Positions 1-11,151 of a stretch of 64,000 nt of DNA are shown here, piece by piece. This DNA comes from Nocardioides cremeus (GTDB lineage: Bacteria > Actinomycetota > Actinomycetes > Propionibacteriales > Nocardioidaceae), in the NCBI RefSeq assembly GCF_030518195.1, contig NZ_JAULSC010000001.1:512047-576046 (forward strand), in the 5' to 3' direction. The position numbers were made by a program, and so were the translations under genes. The notes below the pieces were generated by a model. That model did not search any database, was not told where the DNA came from, and worked only from the letters and a program-made list of their open reading frames with translations. Within the stretch, counting starts at the first letter, position 1; each line of letters starts with the position of its first letter.

Positions 1-99
1 AGCAGCGAGGGCCGAAGGCTCGAGCGTCGCCGAAACCCGGTGACCCCATGGCGTACGCCGCGTGGTCACCGTGGTGGGCAGCTCGCGGGGTCTCGGCGT
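1..99. repeat. Truncated copy of intergenic inverted-repeat element
   Basis: This stretch matches, in reverse orientation, the three repeat units at 47620-48071. It begins inside one arm (AGCAGCGAGGGCCGAAGG), keeps the central part with the GCGTACGCCG core, and reaches the start of the other arm (GGGGTCTCGGCGT at 87-99). There the similarity stops abruptly at a poly-G run. The outer end lies beyond the window. It sits directly upstream of rpoC, where the rpoB-rpoC spacer is expected. Confidence 0.75.
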
Positions 100-155
100 G
101 GGGGGGGGGGGGGGGGGGGGCCCCCGGCCGCCCCCCCCACCCCTCCCGCCCCCCA
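100..155. other. Low-complexity G21 tract followed by C-rich tract
   Basis: Positions 100-120 are 21 consecutive G. Positions 121-155 are almost entirely C, with a few G, A and T. The tract replaces the second arm of the adjacent repeat. It has no coding or regulatory signal that I can recognise. A sequencing or assembly artefact at a hairpin is more likely than a genuine element, because two-colour sequencing reads loss of signal as G. Confidence 0.6.
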
Positions 156-197
156 CGTCTGACTTTTTTCAAGAACCAATGAAGGGTTGCAGCCAAG

Positions 198-4082
<3,885 letters not shown>

Positions 4083-4112
4083 CCGCTCGCCCAGCACGAC
4101 GCAGCACGTAGC

Positions 4113-4146
4113 CAGGGCCCCTCCCCCGTCCGGGGGAGGGGCCCTG
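4113..4146 (+). terminator. Strong hairpin after rpoC
   Basis: A perfect 16-bp inverted repeat (4113-4128 with 4131-4146, arm CAGGGCCCCTCCCCCG) with a minimal 2-nt centre lies 30 nt after the rpoC stop. There is no T-run, which is usual for high-GC actinobacterial terminators. It separates rpoC from the next small gene. Confidence 0.85.
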
Positions 4147-4193
4147 TGCCGTCCCGTGGTGCCGTGGAGGCCACTTACCGGGAGGGACACGTC

Positions 4194-4397
4194 ATGGACC
4201 AGCAGCCCAGCGAGGCCGACGTCGAGCAGGTCGAGTGCGAGCGCGCCGAGCGCCTGGCCGAGGAGAACCGGCCCGAGGGGGCCGAGGTCGACAACACCGG
4301 GCGCGACTTCGACCCCGAGAAGGGCATGTTCACCGACCGGGAGGAGCACGCGTCGACCGGGCGGCTCTACCCGCCCCTGGAGGAGCAGGACTCCTAG
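4194..4397 (+). CDS. Small acidic protein of unknown function
   Basis: Predicted 67-residue protein, very rich in Glu and Asp, with no membrane segment, cysteine cluster or recognisable domain. The ATG at 4194 is chosen because a GGAGGG ribosome binding site lies at about 4181-4186. It stands alone between the rpoC terminator and the reductase gene 48 nt downstream. I do not recognise the family. The good ribosome binding site and the position make it a plausible real gene. The alternative is a chance open frame, as high GC favours long frames. Confidence 0.55.
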   Translation: MDQQPSEADVEQVECERAERLAEENRPEGAEVDNTGRDFDPEKGMFTDREEHASTGRLYPPLEEQDS

Positions 4398-4445
4398 CGC
4401 ACGGCCGGACTTGGGGGGTGCGGGCCCACCTGGGAGGATCGGTGC

Positions 4446-5714
4446 GTGAGCCTCCCGACCCAGACCGACGTCCTCGTCGTCGGCGCCGGACCGGCCGGGT
4501 CGGCGGCCGCCGCCTGGGCCGCACGCGCCGGCCTCGACGTGCTGCTGCTCGACGCGGCCGTCTTCCCCCGCGACAAGACCTGCGGCGACGGGCTGACCCC
4601 GCGTGCGGTGCACGAGCTTTCGCGCCTGGGCCTGGAGGACTGGCTGCGCGCGCACACGGTCAACCAGGGCCTGCGGGCCCACGGCTTCGGCCAGACGCTG
4701 CTGCTGCCCTGGCCCGGTGGCACCCTGCCCTCATGGGGCAGCGCCGTGCCGCGCACCGAGCTCGACGACCACCTGCGCACCACCGCGATCAAGGAGGGCG
4801 CCCAGGCGCTCGACGGAGTGCGTGCCGTCGACGTCGTGCGCGAGGGCGACCGGGTGCGGGCCGTCGTCGTGGAGCGTCGCGGGCCGGGCGGGCGCGACGA
4901 CGTGGAGCGCTTCGAGATCGGCTGCCGCCGCCTCGTGGTCGCCGACGGGGTGCGCTCGCCGCTGGGCAAGGTGCTGGGCCGCGAGTGGCACCGTGACACC
5001 GTCTACGGCGTCGCCGGGCGCTCCTACGTCGCCTCCACCGAGTCCGACGACCCGTGGATCAGCTCGCACCTCGAGCTGCGCGGCGAGGACGGGGAGATCC
5101 TCTCCGGCTACGGCTGGATCTTCCCTCTCGGTGACGGCGAGGTGAACCTGGGCGTGGGCACGCTGGCCACCGCCAAGCGACCCGCCAACATCGCGGTCAA
5201 GCCGCTGATGCAGTTCTACGCCGACCAGCGTCGCGAGGGGTTCGGGCTCTCGGGCGAGCTGCGGGCCCCGACCTCGGCGCTGCTGCCGATGGGTGGCGCG
5301 GTCTCCGGCGTGGCCGGCCCCAACTGGGCGCTGATCGGCGACGCCGCGGGCTGCGTGAACCCGCTCAACGGCGAGGGCATCGACTACGGCCTCGAGACCG
5401 GCCGGATGGTCGCGGAGCTGATGGCCGACCTGGCCCCCGACCGCGACCGGCTGGCGACCGAGTGGCCGGCGCTGCTCTCGGCGCACTACGGCGAGGCGTT
5501 CTCGGTGGCCCGGCGGCTCGCGGGGCTGGTCACGGTGCCCCGGCTGCTGCCCGCGCTCGGCCCGGCCGGGATGCGCTCGGACTGGCTGATGACGCTGGCG
5601 CTGCGCTGGATGGGCAACCTGGTCACCGACGAGGACCGCGACCGTGCCGCCCGCGTGTGGCGCTGGGCCGGCCGCCGTTCGCTGGCCCTCGACGCCCGTC
5701 CTCCGTTCTCCTGA
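4446..5714 (+). CDS. Geranylgeranyl reductase family FAD-dependent oxidoreductase (MenJ-like)
   Basis: FAD-dependent enzyme of the geranylgeranyl reductase family. Members saturate isoprenoid double bonds; the mycobacterial relative MenJ reduces the menaquinone side chain. The 422-residue protein starts with a Rossmann dinucleotide motif VVGAGPAGSAAAAWAARAG (from about residue 11), then RDKTCGDGLTPRA. It has the second FAD motif around G298-D299 (GDAAGCVNPLNGEGID). GTG start at 4446. Its end overlaps the acyltransferase frame, so the two are probably one transcript. The exact prenyl substrate cannot be read from sequence. Confidence 0.85.
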   Translation: MSLPTQTDVLVVGAGPAGSAAAAWAARAGLDVLLLDAAVFPRDKTCGDGLTPRAVHELSRLGLEDWLRAHTVNQGLRAHGFGQTLLLPWPGGTLPSWGSAVPRTELDDHLRTTAIKEGAQALDGVRAVDVVREGDRVRAVVVERRGPGGRDDVERFEIGCRRLVVADGVRSPLGKVLGREWHRDTVYGVAGRSYVASTESDDPWISSHLELRGEDGEILSGYGWIFPLGDGEVNLGVGTLATAKRPANIAVKPLMQFYADQRREGFGLSGELRAPTSALLPMGGAVSGVAGPNWALIGDAAGCVNPLNGEGIDYGLETGRMVAELMADLAPDRDRLATEWPALLSAHYGEAFSVARRLAGLVTVPRLLPALGPAGMRSDWLMTLALRWMGNLVTDEDRDRAARVWRWAGRRSLALDARPPFS

Positions 5715-6508
5715 GCGGCGAGCGCGCCTACGGCGCGACCGTCGGCCTGGGCCGGCTGGCGCTGCGCGCCCTGCAGGTGACCAGCCGGTGGTCGGGGGAG
5801 GAGCACCTCCCCGAGCGCGGACCGGTGCTGCTGGCCAGCAACCACGTCGCCTACCCCGACTTCCTCTTCGTCGGCCAGGCCGGCCTGGCGCGGGGGCGGC
5901 ACGTGCGCTTCCTGGCCCGCCACGACGTCTGGGACCCGCCGGTGGTGGCACGCGCGATGACCGCGATGCGCCACGTCCCCGTCGACCGCCGCGCACCCGC
6001 GGCGGCCTACCTGGGCGCCCGGGCGCTGCTGCGCGAGGGCGAGGCGGTGTGCGCCTTCCCCGAGGCCGGCGTCTCGCACTCCTACACCGTGCGCGCGCTG
6101 ATGCCCGGCGTGGCCGCGCTGGCCCGGGAGCTCGGCCTGCCGGTCGTGCCGGTGGCGGTGTGGGGCACCCAGCGGCTCTGGCCGCTGCGTCGTGAGGTCG
6201 GGGAGGTCTCGCCACGCCCCGCGCTGACCCGGGGCCGGACCATCGACGTCCGCTTCGGCCCGCCGCTGCCGGTCGCCCCCGACGCCGACCTGGCCGCGAC
6301 CACGACCGAGCTGGGGGAGCGGCTGACCGGGCTGCTCGAGGAGCTGCAGCGCCTGCCCGAGCACCGGCCGCGGCCGGGCGAGCAGGCCCGCTGGTACCCC
6401 CGGCACCTGGGTGGGACCGCGCCGACGCGGGAGCAGGCCCGGGCCCTGGACGAGGTCCCGCGCTCGGCGGTGCGGCCGACCTGGGGCCCGGTCCGGCCGA
6501 TCGCCTAG
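5657..6508 (+). CDS. 1-acyl-sn-glycerol-3-phosphate acyltransferase family protein (PlsC-like)
   Basis: Membrane-associated glycerolipid acyltransferase. The HX4D motif is clear (NHVAYPD), as is the substrate motif FPEAGVS, a variant of FPEGTRS. A terminal PVVPVAVWGTQRLWP block completes the fold, about 283 residues in all. The start is uncertain. Homology appears to begin near ERAYGATVG (about 5717), where no ATG or GTG exists, so I use the nearest in-frame GTG at 5657, which overlaps the upstream reductase by 58 nt. A CTG at 5711 is another possibility. The stop codon shares four bases with the convergent gene at 6505-6708. Confidence 0.8.
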   Translation: MALGRPPFAGPRRPSSVLLSGERAYGATVGLGRLALRALQVTSRWSGEEHLPERGPVLLASNHVAYPDFLFVGQAGLARGRHVRFLARHDVWDPPVVARAMTAMRHVPVDRRAPAAAYLGARALLREGEAVCAFPEAGVSHSYTVRALMPGVAALARELGLPVVPVAVWGTQRLWPLRREVGEVSPRPALTRGRTIDVRFGPPLPVAPDADLAATTTELGERLTGLLEELQRLPEHRPRPGEQARWYPRHLGGTAPTREQARALDEVPRSAVRPTWGPVRPIA

Positions 6509-6708
6509 CGGCGCTCGTCCGACCCGTCGGTGTCGAGCCGGCCGCCGGGGCCCTGGTGGAACAACCAGCCCAGCGGCCGTCGTCCGTGCGAGCACGCCGG
6601 CTCGCCGGCGCCGTCCGGCGTCTGGTCCTCCACCAGGTGCAGCGCGACGGTCGTCGCGCGCTCGCGCGCCCGGACCGAGCGCGCACCGTGGGTCTGTTGC
6701 ACCGACAT
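6505..6708 (-). CDS. Small protein of unknown function
   Basis: Predicted 67-residue protein on the minus strand, starting MSVQQTHGARSVRARERATT. The ATG at 6708 is preceded by an AGGGGGGAA ribosome binding site at good spacing. It has two cysteine/histidine residues but no clear metal motif, and no membrane segment. Its stop and that of the convergent acyltransferase overlap within a single CTAG at 6505-6508. I do not recognise the family. The support is the ribosome binding site and the tight convergent packing. Confidence 0.5.
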   Translation of the reverse strand: MSVQQTHGARSVRARERATTVALHLVEDQTPDGAGEPACSHGRRPLGWLFHQGPGGRLDTDGSDERR

Positions 6709-6846
6709 GGTTCCCCCCTGCTGCGACGGCTCCCCCTGAGCCTCGGCGCCAGTCTGGGCGGGCGCCGTGAAAGGTTCGGCAACACCCGCACCACGGATCG
6801 CACGACGGGCGACGCAGGGCTGTGAGCCCCACCACGTGGTGTTGCC

Positions 6847-6852
6847 TAGGGT
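6847..6852 (+). promoter_or_regulatory. -10 hexamer TAGGGT of a likely leaderless promoter
   Basis: TAGGGT ends 7 nt before the ATG at 6860. That spacing predicts a transcript starting at or next to the start codon. It is one of several such arrangements in this window. Confidence 0.5.
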
Positions 6853-6859
6853 GTGGCTC

Positions 6860-8128
6860 ATGACTGAGACCGTCTTCACCTACGCCGCCCCCGCGCTGAA
6901 GTTCGGCACCGGCGCCTCCGCCGAGATCGGCCACGACCTGCTGGGCCACGGAGCCCGCCGGGTGCTCCTGGTCACCGACCCGGGCGTGGCCGCGACCGGG
7001 GCGCCCGCACGCATCGCCGAGCAGGTCACCGCCCGCGGCCTCGAGGTGACGACGTACGACGGCGTGCACGTCGAGCCCACCGACGAGTCGATGGCGCACG
7101 CGATCGCCTTCGCGCGCGACGCCGGACCCTTCGACGCGATCCTGGCCGTCGGCGGCGGCTCGGCCATCGACACCGCGAAGGCGGTCAACCTGCTCACCAC
7201 CAACCCCGGCGAGCTGATGGACTACATCAACGCGCCGGTCGGGAAGGCGCAGGCGCCGGTCAACCGGCTGCTGCCGCTGGTGGCGGTGCCGACCACCACC
7301 GGCACCGGCTCGGAGAGCACCACCATCTGCGTGCTCGACGTGCTGTCGCTGCACGTCAAGACCGGCATCAGCCACCCGGCGCTGCGTCCGACGATGGCGG
7401 TGGTCGACCCGGCCCTGACCATGGGCCAGCCGACGATGGTGACCGCAGCGGCGGGCATGGACATCCTGTGCCACGCCCTGGAGAGCTGGACCGCGAAGTG
7501 GTTCGCCGACTTCGACGCCAAGACCCCCGAGCAGCGGGTGCCCTACTGCGGCGCCAACCCGATCGCCGACCTGTGGTCGGAGAAGGCGATGTCGCTGCTG
7601 GCGACGTCGTTCCGCGCCGCGGTCGCCGACGGCAGCGACGTCGTGGCGCGCGAGCAGATGGCGCTGGCCGCCACCTTCGCAGGCCTGGGCTTCGGCAACG
7701 CCGGCGTGCACATCCCGCACGCCAACGCCTATCCCGTCGCCGGCCGGGTGCGCGACTACCGGCCCGAGGGCTACCCGCAGGACGAGGCGATGGTGCCGCA
7801 CGGGATGGCGGTCACGCTGACCGCACCCGAGGCGTTCCGCTTCACCTACTCGGCCTCCCCGGAGCGGCACCTCGCCGCGGCCCGGCTGCTCGACCCGACG
7901 CTGGGCTCCTCGGCCACCGGCCCCGACGTGCTGCCCGACGTGCTGGCCACCCTGATGCGCGACATCGGCATCCCCAACGGGCTCGCCGAGGTCGGCTACG
8001 GCGAGGCCGACGTCGACGACCTGGTCGACGGGGCGCTCAAGCAGCAGCGGCTGCTGGCCACCGCCCCCCGCGAGGTGCACGCCGAGGACCTCGCCGCGAT
8101 CTTCCGCAGCTCGATGCAGCACTGGTGA
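6860..8128 (+). CDS. Hydroxyacid-oxoacid transhydrogenase (iron-containing alcohol dehydrogenase family)
   Basis: Predicted EC 1.1.99.24. It couples oxidation of a hydroxyacid such as 4-hydroxybutyrate to reduction of 2-oxoglutarate, giving succinate semialdehyde and D-2-hydroxyglutarate. The 422-residue sequence has the family GGGSAID nucleotide-binding motif, the TTTGTGSEST loop, and metal ligands in DILCHALE, IPHANAYP and VPHGMAV. It resembles the ADHFE1 group end to end. The next gene, 65 nt downstream, is a YdiJ-type dehydrogenase that could re-oxidise the 2-hydroxyglutarate. The specific substrate is inferred from family membership. Confidence 0.88.
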   Translation: MTETVFTYAAPALKFGTGASAEIGHDLLGHGARRVLLVTDPGVAATGAPARIAEQVTARGLEVTTYDGVHVEPTDESMAHAIAFARDAGPFDAILAVGGGSAIDTAKAVNLLTTNPGELMDYINAPVGKAQAPVNRLLPLVAVPTTTGTGSESTTICVLDVLSLHVKTGISHPALRPTMAVVDPALTMGQPTMVTAAAGMDILCHALESWTAKWFADFDAKTPEQRVPYCGANPIADLWSEKAMSLLATSFRAAVADGSDVVAREQMALAATFAGLGFGNAGVHIPHANAYPVAGRVRDYRPEGYPQDEAMVPHGMAVTLTAPEAFRFTYSASPERHLAAARLLDPTLGSSATGPDVLPDVLATLMRDIGIPNGLAEVGYGEADVDDLVDGALKQQRLLATAPREVHAEDLAAIFRSSMQHW

Positions 8129-8150
8129 GCCACTGGTGAGCCACTGGTGA
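8120..8150 (+). repeat. 11-bp tandem repeat across the stop codon
   Basis: Three copies of CACTGGTGAGC, the last incomplete, span the end of the transhydrogenase gene. Each copy carries a TGA, so the first copy terminates the protein and the others are redundant. Confidence 0.8.
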
Positions 8151-8181
8151 GACCGGGCGCCGGGGCTCACCGGTCCTCCGC

Positions 8182-8187
8182 GACAAT
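8182..8187 (+). promoter_or_regulatory. -10 hexamer GACAAT of a likely leaderless promoter
   Basis: GACAAT ends 6 nt before the GTG at 8194, so the dehydrogenase gene may be transcribed from its own start codon. Confidence 0.5.
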
Positions 8188-8193
8188 GGGCGC

Positions 8194-11052
8194 GTGAGCC
8201 AGACGCTGAGCAGCACCGACGTCGTCGCCGAGCTTCGCCGCCGGGGCGTGGCCGACGTCGACGACTCGACGCTGGCGCGGGCGCTCTACTCCACCGACGC
8301 CTCGCTCTACCGGGTGCCGCCCCGCGTCGTCGTACGACCGCGGCACCGCGACGAGCTGCTCGCCACCCTCGACGCCTCGCGGGCCACCGGGGTGCCGCTG
8401 ACGATGCGCGGCGCCGGCACCTCGATCGCCGGCAACGCCGTCGGGCCCGGCATCGTGGTCGACACCTCCCGCTACCTCAACCGGGTGCTGGCCATCGACG
8501 CCGAGGCCGGCACGGCCGTGGTCGAGCCGGGCACCGTGCACGCCACCCTGCAGCGCGCCGCCCTGGCCCAGGGGCTGCGCTTCGGGCCCGACCCCTCGAC
8601 GCACCCGCGCTGCACCATCGGCGGGATGATCGGCAACAACGCCTGCGGCTCGCGCGCGCTCGGCTACGGCCGCACCGCCGACAACGTGGTGGGCCTCGAC
8701 GTCGCCTTCGGCACCGGCGAGGTGTGGACCGGCGGCGGGCCGTCGGCGGCCGGCGACGCGCTGGCCGCGATCACCGACGCCTCGCTGGCCCACGTGCGCA
8801 CCGAGTTCGGGCGCTTCACCCGGCAGGTCAGCGGCTACTCCTACGAGCACCTGCTGCCCGAGAACGGCCGGCGCCTCGAGCGCTTCCTCGCCGGCTCCGA
8901 GGGCACCCTCGGCGTCGTGCTGGGCGCGACCGTGCGCCTGGTGCCCGACGAGCCGGTGCGCCAGATGCTGGTGCTGGGCTACCCCTCGATGGTCGAGGCC
9001 GCCGACGCGGTGCCGGCCATCTTGACCGCGGCGCGCACACCCGGCGGACCCGACTCCCACGGCAGCCCGAGCGGGTCGCCACTGGTGGCCTGCGAGGGCC
9101 TCGACGCCCGCATCGTCGACCTGGTGCGGGGGCGCGGCAGCAGCGTGCCCGACCTGCCGCGCGGCGGCGGCTGGCTCTTCGTCGAGCTCACCGACCCCGG
9201 CCTGGTCGCGCCCGTGCTGGCGGCCGCCGAGCCGCTCGAGCACCGCCTGGTCACCGACGCCCGCGAGTCCGCCGCGCTGTGGCGGATCCGCGAGGACGGC
9301 GCCGGCCTGGCCGCCCGCTCGCTCGAGCGCCAGGCGCTCTCGGGCTGGGAGGACGCCGCGGTGCCGCCCGAGCGCCTCGGGGCCTGGCTGCGCGACTTCG
9401 ACGAGCTGCTCGAGGGCCACCAGCTGCAGGGCGTGCCCTACGGGCACTTCGGTGACGGCTGCGTGCACGTGCGCATCGACTTCGACTTCACCGACCGCGA
9501 CAGCGACCCCGACGCCGGGCGCCGTCGCTTCCGCGAGTTCCTGACCGCCTGCGCCCACAAGCTGCGCGAGCACGGCGGCTCGCTCTCGGGCGAGCACGGC
9601 GACGGCCGGGCCCGCTCCGAGCTGCTGTCGGTGATGTACGACGAGAAGTCGCTGCGGCTCTTCGGCGCGGCGAAGGCGGCGTGCGACCCCGACGACCTGC
9701 TCAACCCCGGGGTGCTGGTCGACCCGGACCCGTTCGACGCGCACCTGCGCCCGGCCCGCCCGCGCCACGAGCCGCGCACGGTGCTGCGGCTGCTGCACGA
9801 CGAGGGCTCGCTGGGCACGGCCGTGCACCGCTGCACCGGCGTGGGCAAGTGCGTGGCCCCGCACACCGCGACCAGCGGCGTGATGTGCCCGTCGTGGCAG
9901 GCCACCCGCAACGAGAAGGACTCCACCCGTGGCCGCGCCCGGGTGCTGCAGGAGGCCCTCGACGGCGAGCTCGTGCAGGGCCTGGGCGACCCGGCGGTGG
10001 CCGAGGCGCTCGACCTGTGCCTGGCCTGCAAGGGCTGCGCCTCCGACTGCCCCACCGGCGTCGACATGGCCAGCTACAAGGCCGAGGCGCTGCACCAGCG
10101 CCACGACGGCGAGGGCGCCACCGAGCGCCGCCCGCGCAGCCACCTGACCCTGGGCCGGCTGCCGATGTGGGCGCGCCTGGCCGCCCCGCTCGCGCCGGTC
10201 GTCAACCGCAGCCTGCGGGTGCGGCCGCTGGCGCGCCTGGCCAAGGCCACCGGTGGCATCGACCAGCGCCGCTCCATCCCCGACTTCGCCCCGCGCACGC
10301 TGCGCCGCGGCGCCAGCACCGCCCGGCTGCGCGACACCCGGCCCGACGAGGCCCCCGACGTGTGGGTCTGGGCCGACTCCTTCACCGACCACTTCCTGCC
10401 GGGCTCGGGCCACGCCGCGATCGAGGTGCTCGAAGCCGCCGGGCTGCGGGTGCGCGTCATCGACGAGACCGCCTGCTGCGGGCTGACCTGGATCACCACC
10501 GGCCAGCTCACCAAGGCCCGGGCGATCGCGGCGCGCACCGCGGCGACCCTGGCGGCGTACGTCGCCACCGGCACCCCGGTCGTGGGCCTCGAGCCGTCGT
10601 GCCTGGCGACGCTGCGCAGCGACCTCGTCGAGCTCAGCGACGACCCGCGCGCCCAGCAGGTCGCCGAGGGCGTGCTGACCTTCGCCGAGCTCGCCACCCG
10701 CCTCGACCTGCCCCTGCCCGACCTGGCGGGGGTGCAGGTCGTGGCCCAGCCGCACTGCCACCAGCACGCCGTGCTCGGCTGGGATGCCGACCAGGCGCTG
10801 CTCGAGCGCGCCGGCGCCACCGTCACGCGGGTCGCCGGCTGCTGCGGGCTGGCCGGCAACTTCGGCATGGAGAAGGGCCACTACGACGTCTCGGTCGCGG
10901 TCGCCGAGACGCACCTGCTCCCGGCGGTGCGCTCGCAGCCCGACGCGGTGGTGCTCGCCGACGGCATGTCGTGCCGGGTGCAGCTCGACGACCTCGCGGG
11001 CGTGCCCACGATGCACCTGGCCGAGCTGTGGGCTTCTAGGCTGGGGCGGTGA
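8194..11052 (+). CDS. FAD-linked and Fe-S D-2-hydroxyacid dehydrogenase (YdiJ-like)
   Basis: A 952-residue fusion of an FAD-dependent GlcD-type oxidase (RGAGTSIAGNAVGPG near 72-90, TIGGMIGNNACGS near 145) with a ferredoxin-like segment and a CCG-domain reductase. Iron-sulfur ligands are visible: C547, C553 and C565 in the RCTGVGKC region, and C609, C612, C615 and C619 (CLACKGCASDC). Two CCG motifs follow (ACCGLTWITTG and GCCGLAGNFGME). This layout is that of E. coli YdiJ, which acts on D-2-hydroxyglutarate; lactate or glycolate dehydrogenases are alternatives. Its neighbour can produce 2-hydroxyglutarate, which favours the first reading. GTG start at 8194. Confidence 0.88.
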   Translation: MSQTLSSTDVVAELRRRGVADVDDSTLARALYSTDASLYRVPPRVVVRPRHRDELLATLDASRATGVPLTMRGAGTSIAGNAVGPGIVVDTSRYLNRVLAIDAEAGTAVVEPGTVHATLQRAALAQGLRFGPDPSTHPRCTIGGMIGNNACGSRALGYGRTADNVVGLDVAFGTGEVWTGGGPSAAGDALAAITDASLAHVRTEFGRFTRQVSGYSYEHLLPENGRRLERFLAGSEGTLGVVLGATVRLVPDEPVRQMLVLGYPSMVEAADAVPAILTAARTPGGPDSHGSPSGSPLVACEGLDARIVDLVRGRGSSVPDLPRGGGWLFVELTDPGLVAPVLAAAEPLEHRLVTDARESAALWRIREDGAGLAARSLERQALSGWEDAAVPPERLGAWLRDFDELLEGHQLQGVPYGHFGDGCVHVRIDFDFTDRDSDPDAGRRRFREFLTACAHKLREHGGSLSGEHGDGRARSELLSVMYDEKSLRLFGAAKAACDPDDLLNPGVLVDPDPFDAHLRPARPRHEPRTVLRLLHDEGSLGTAVHRCTGVGKCVAPHTATSGVMCPSWQATRNEKDSTRGRARVLQEALDGELVQGLGDPAVAEALDLCLACKGCASDCPTGVDMASYKAEALHQRHDGEGATERRPRSHLTLGRLPMWARLAAPLAPVVNRSLRVRPLARLAKATGGIDQRRSIPDFAPRTLRRGASTARLRDTRPDEAPDVWVWADSFTDHFLPGSGHAAIEVLEAAGLRVRVIDETACCGLTWITTGQLTKARAIAARTAATLAAYVATGTPVVGLEPSCLATLRSDLVELSDDPRAQQVAEGVLTFAELATRLDLPLPDLAGVQVVAQPHCHQHAVLGWDADQALLERAGATVTRVAGCCGLAGNFGMEKGHYDVSVAVAETHLLPAVRSQPDAVVLADGMSCRVQLDDLAGVPTMHLAELWASRLGR

Positions 11053-11059
11053 TGTGCCC

Positions 11060-11143
11060 GTGAACCCCCGCCAGCGACGCCTCGTCATCCCCGTGGCCCT
11101 CGGGGCGCTGCTGCTGATCGTCGTCATCGCCTCGCTGGTCTGA
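11060..11143 (+). CDS. 27-residue single-pass membrane peptide
   Basis: A short frame from GTG 11060 encodes 27 residues: MNPRQRR, then an almost uninterrupted hydrophobic stretch of about 20 residues. It lies 7 nt after the dehydrogenase stop. Its own stop overlaps the TGAGGAG ribosome binding region of the next gene, suggesting co-translation. A basic N-terminus followed by one helix predicts an inner-membrane peptide with its N-terminus in the cytoplasm. Function unknown. It could be a chance frame, but hydrophobicity plus placement argue for a real product. Confidence 0.45.
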   Translation: MNPRQRRLVIPVALGALLLIVVIASLV

Positions 11144-11151
11144 GGAGCACC

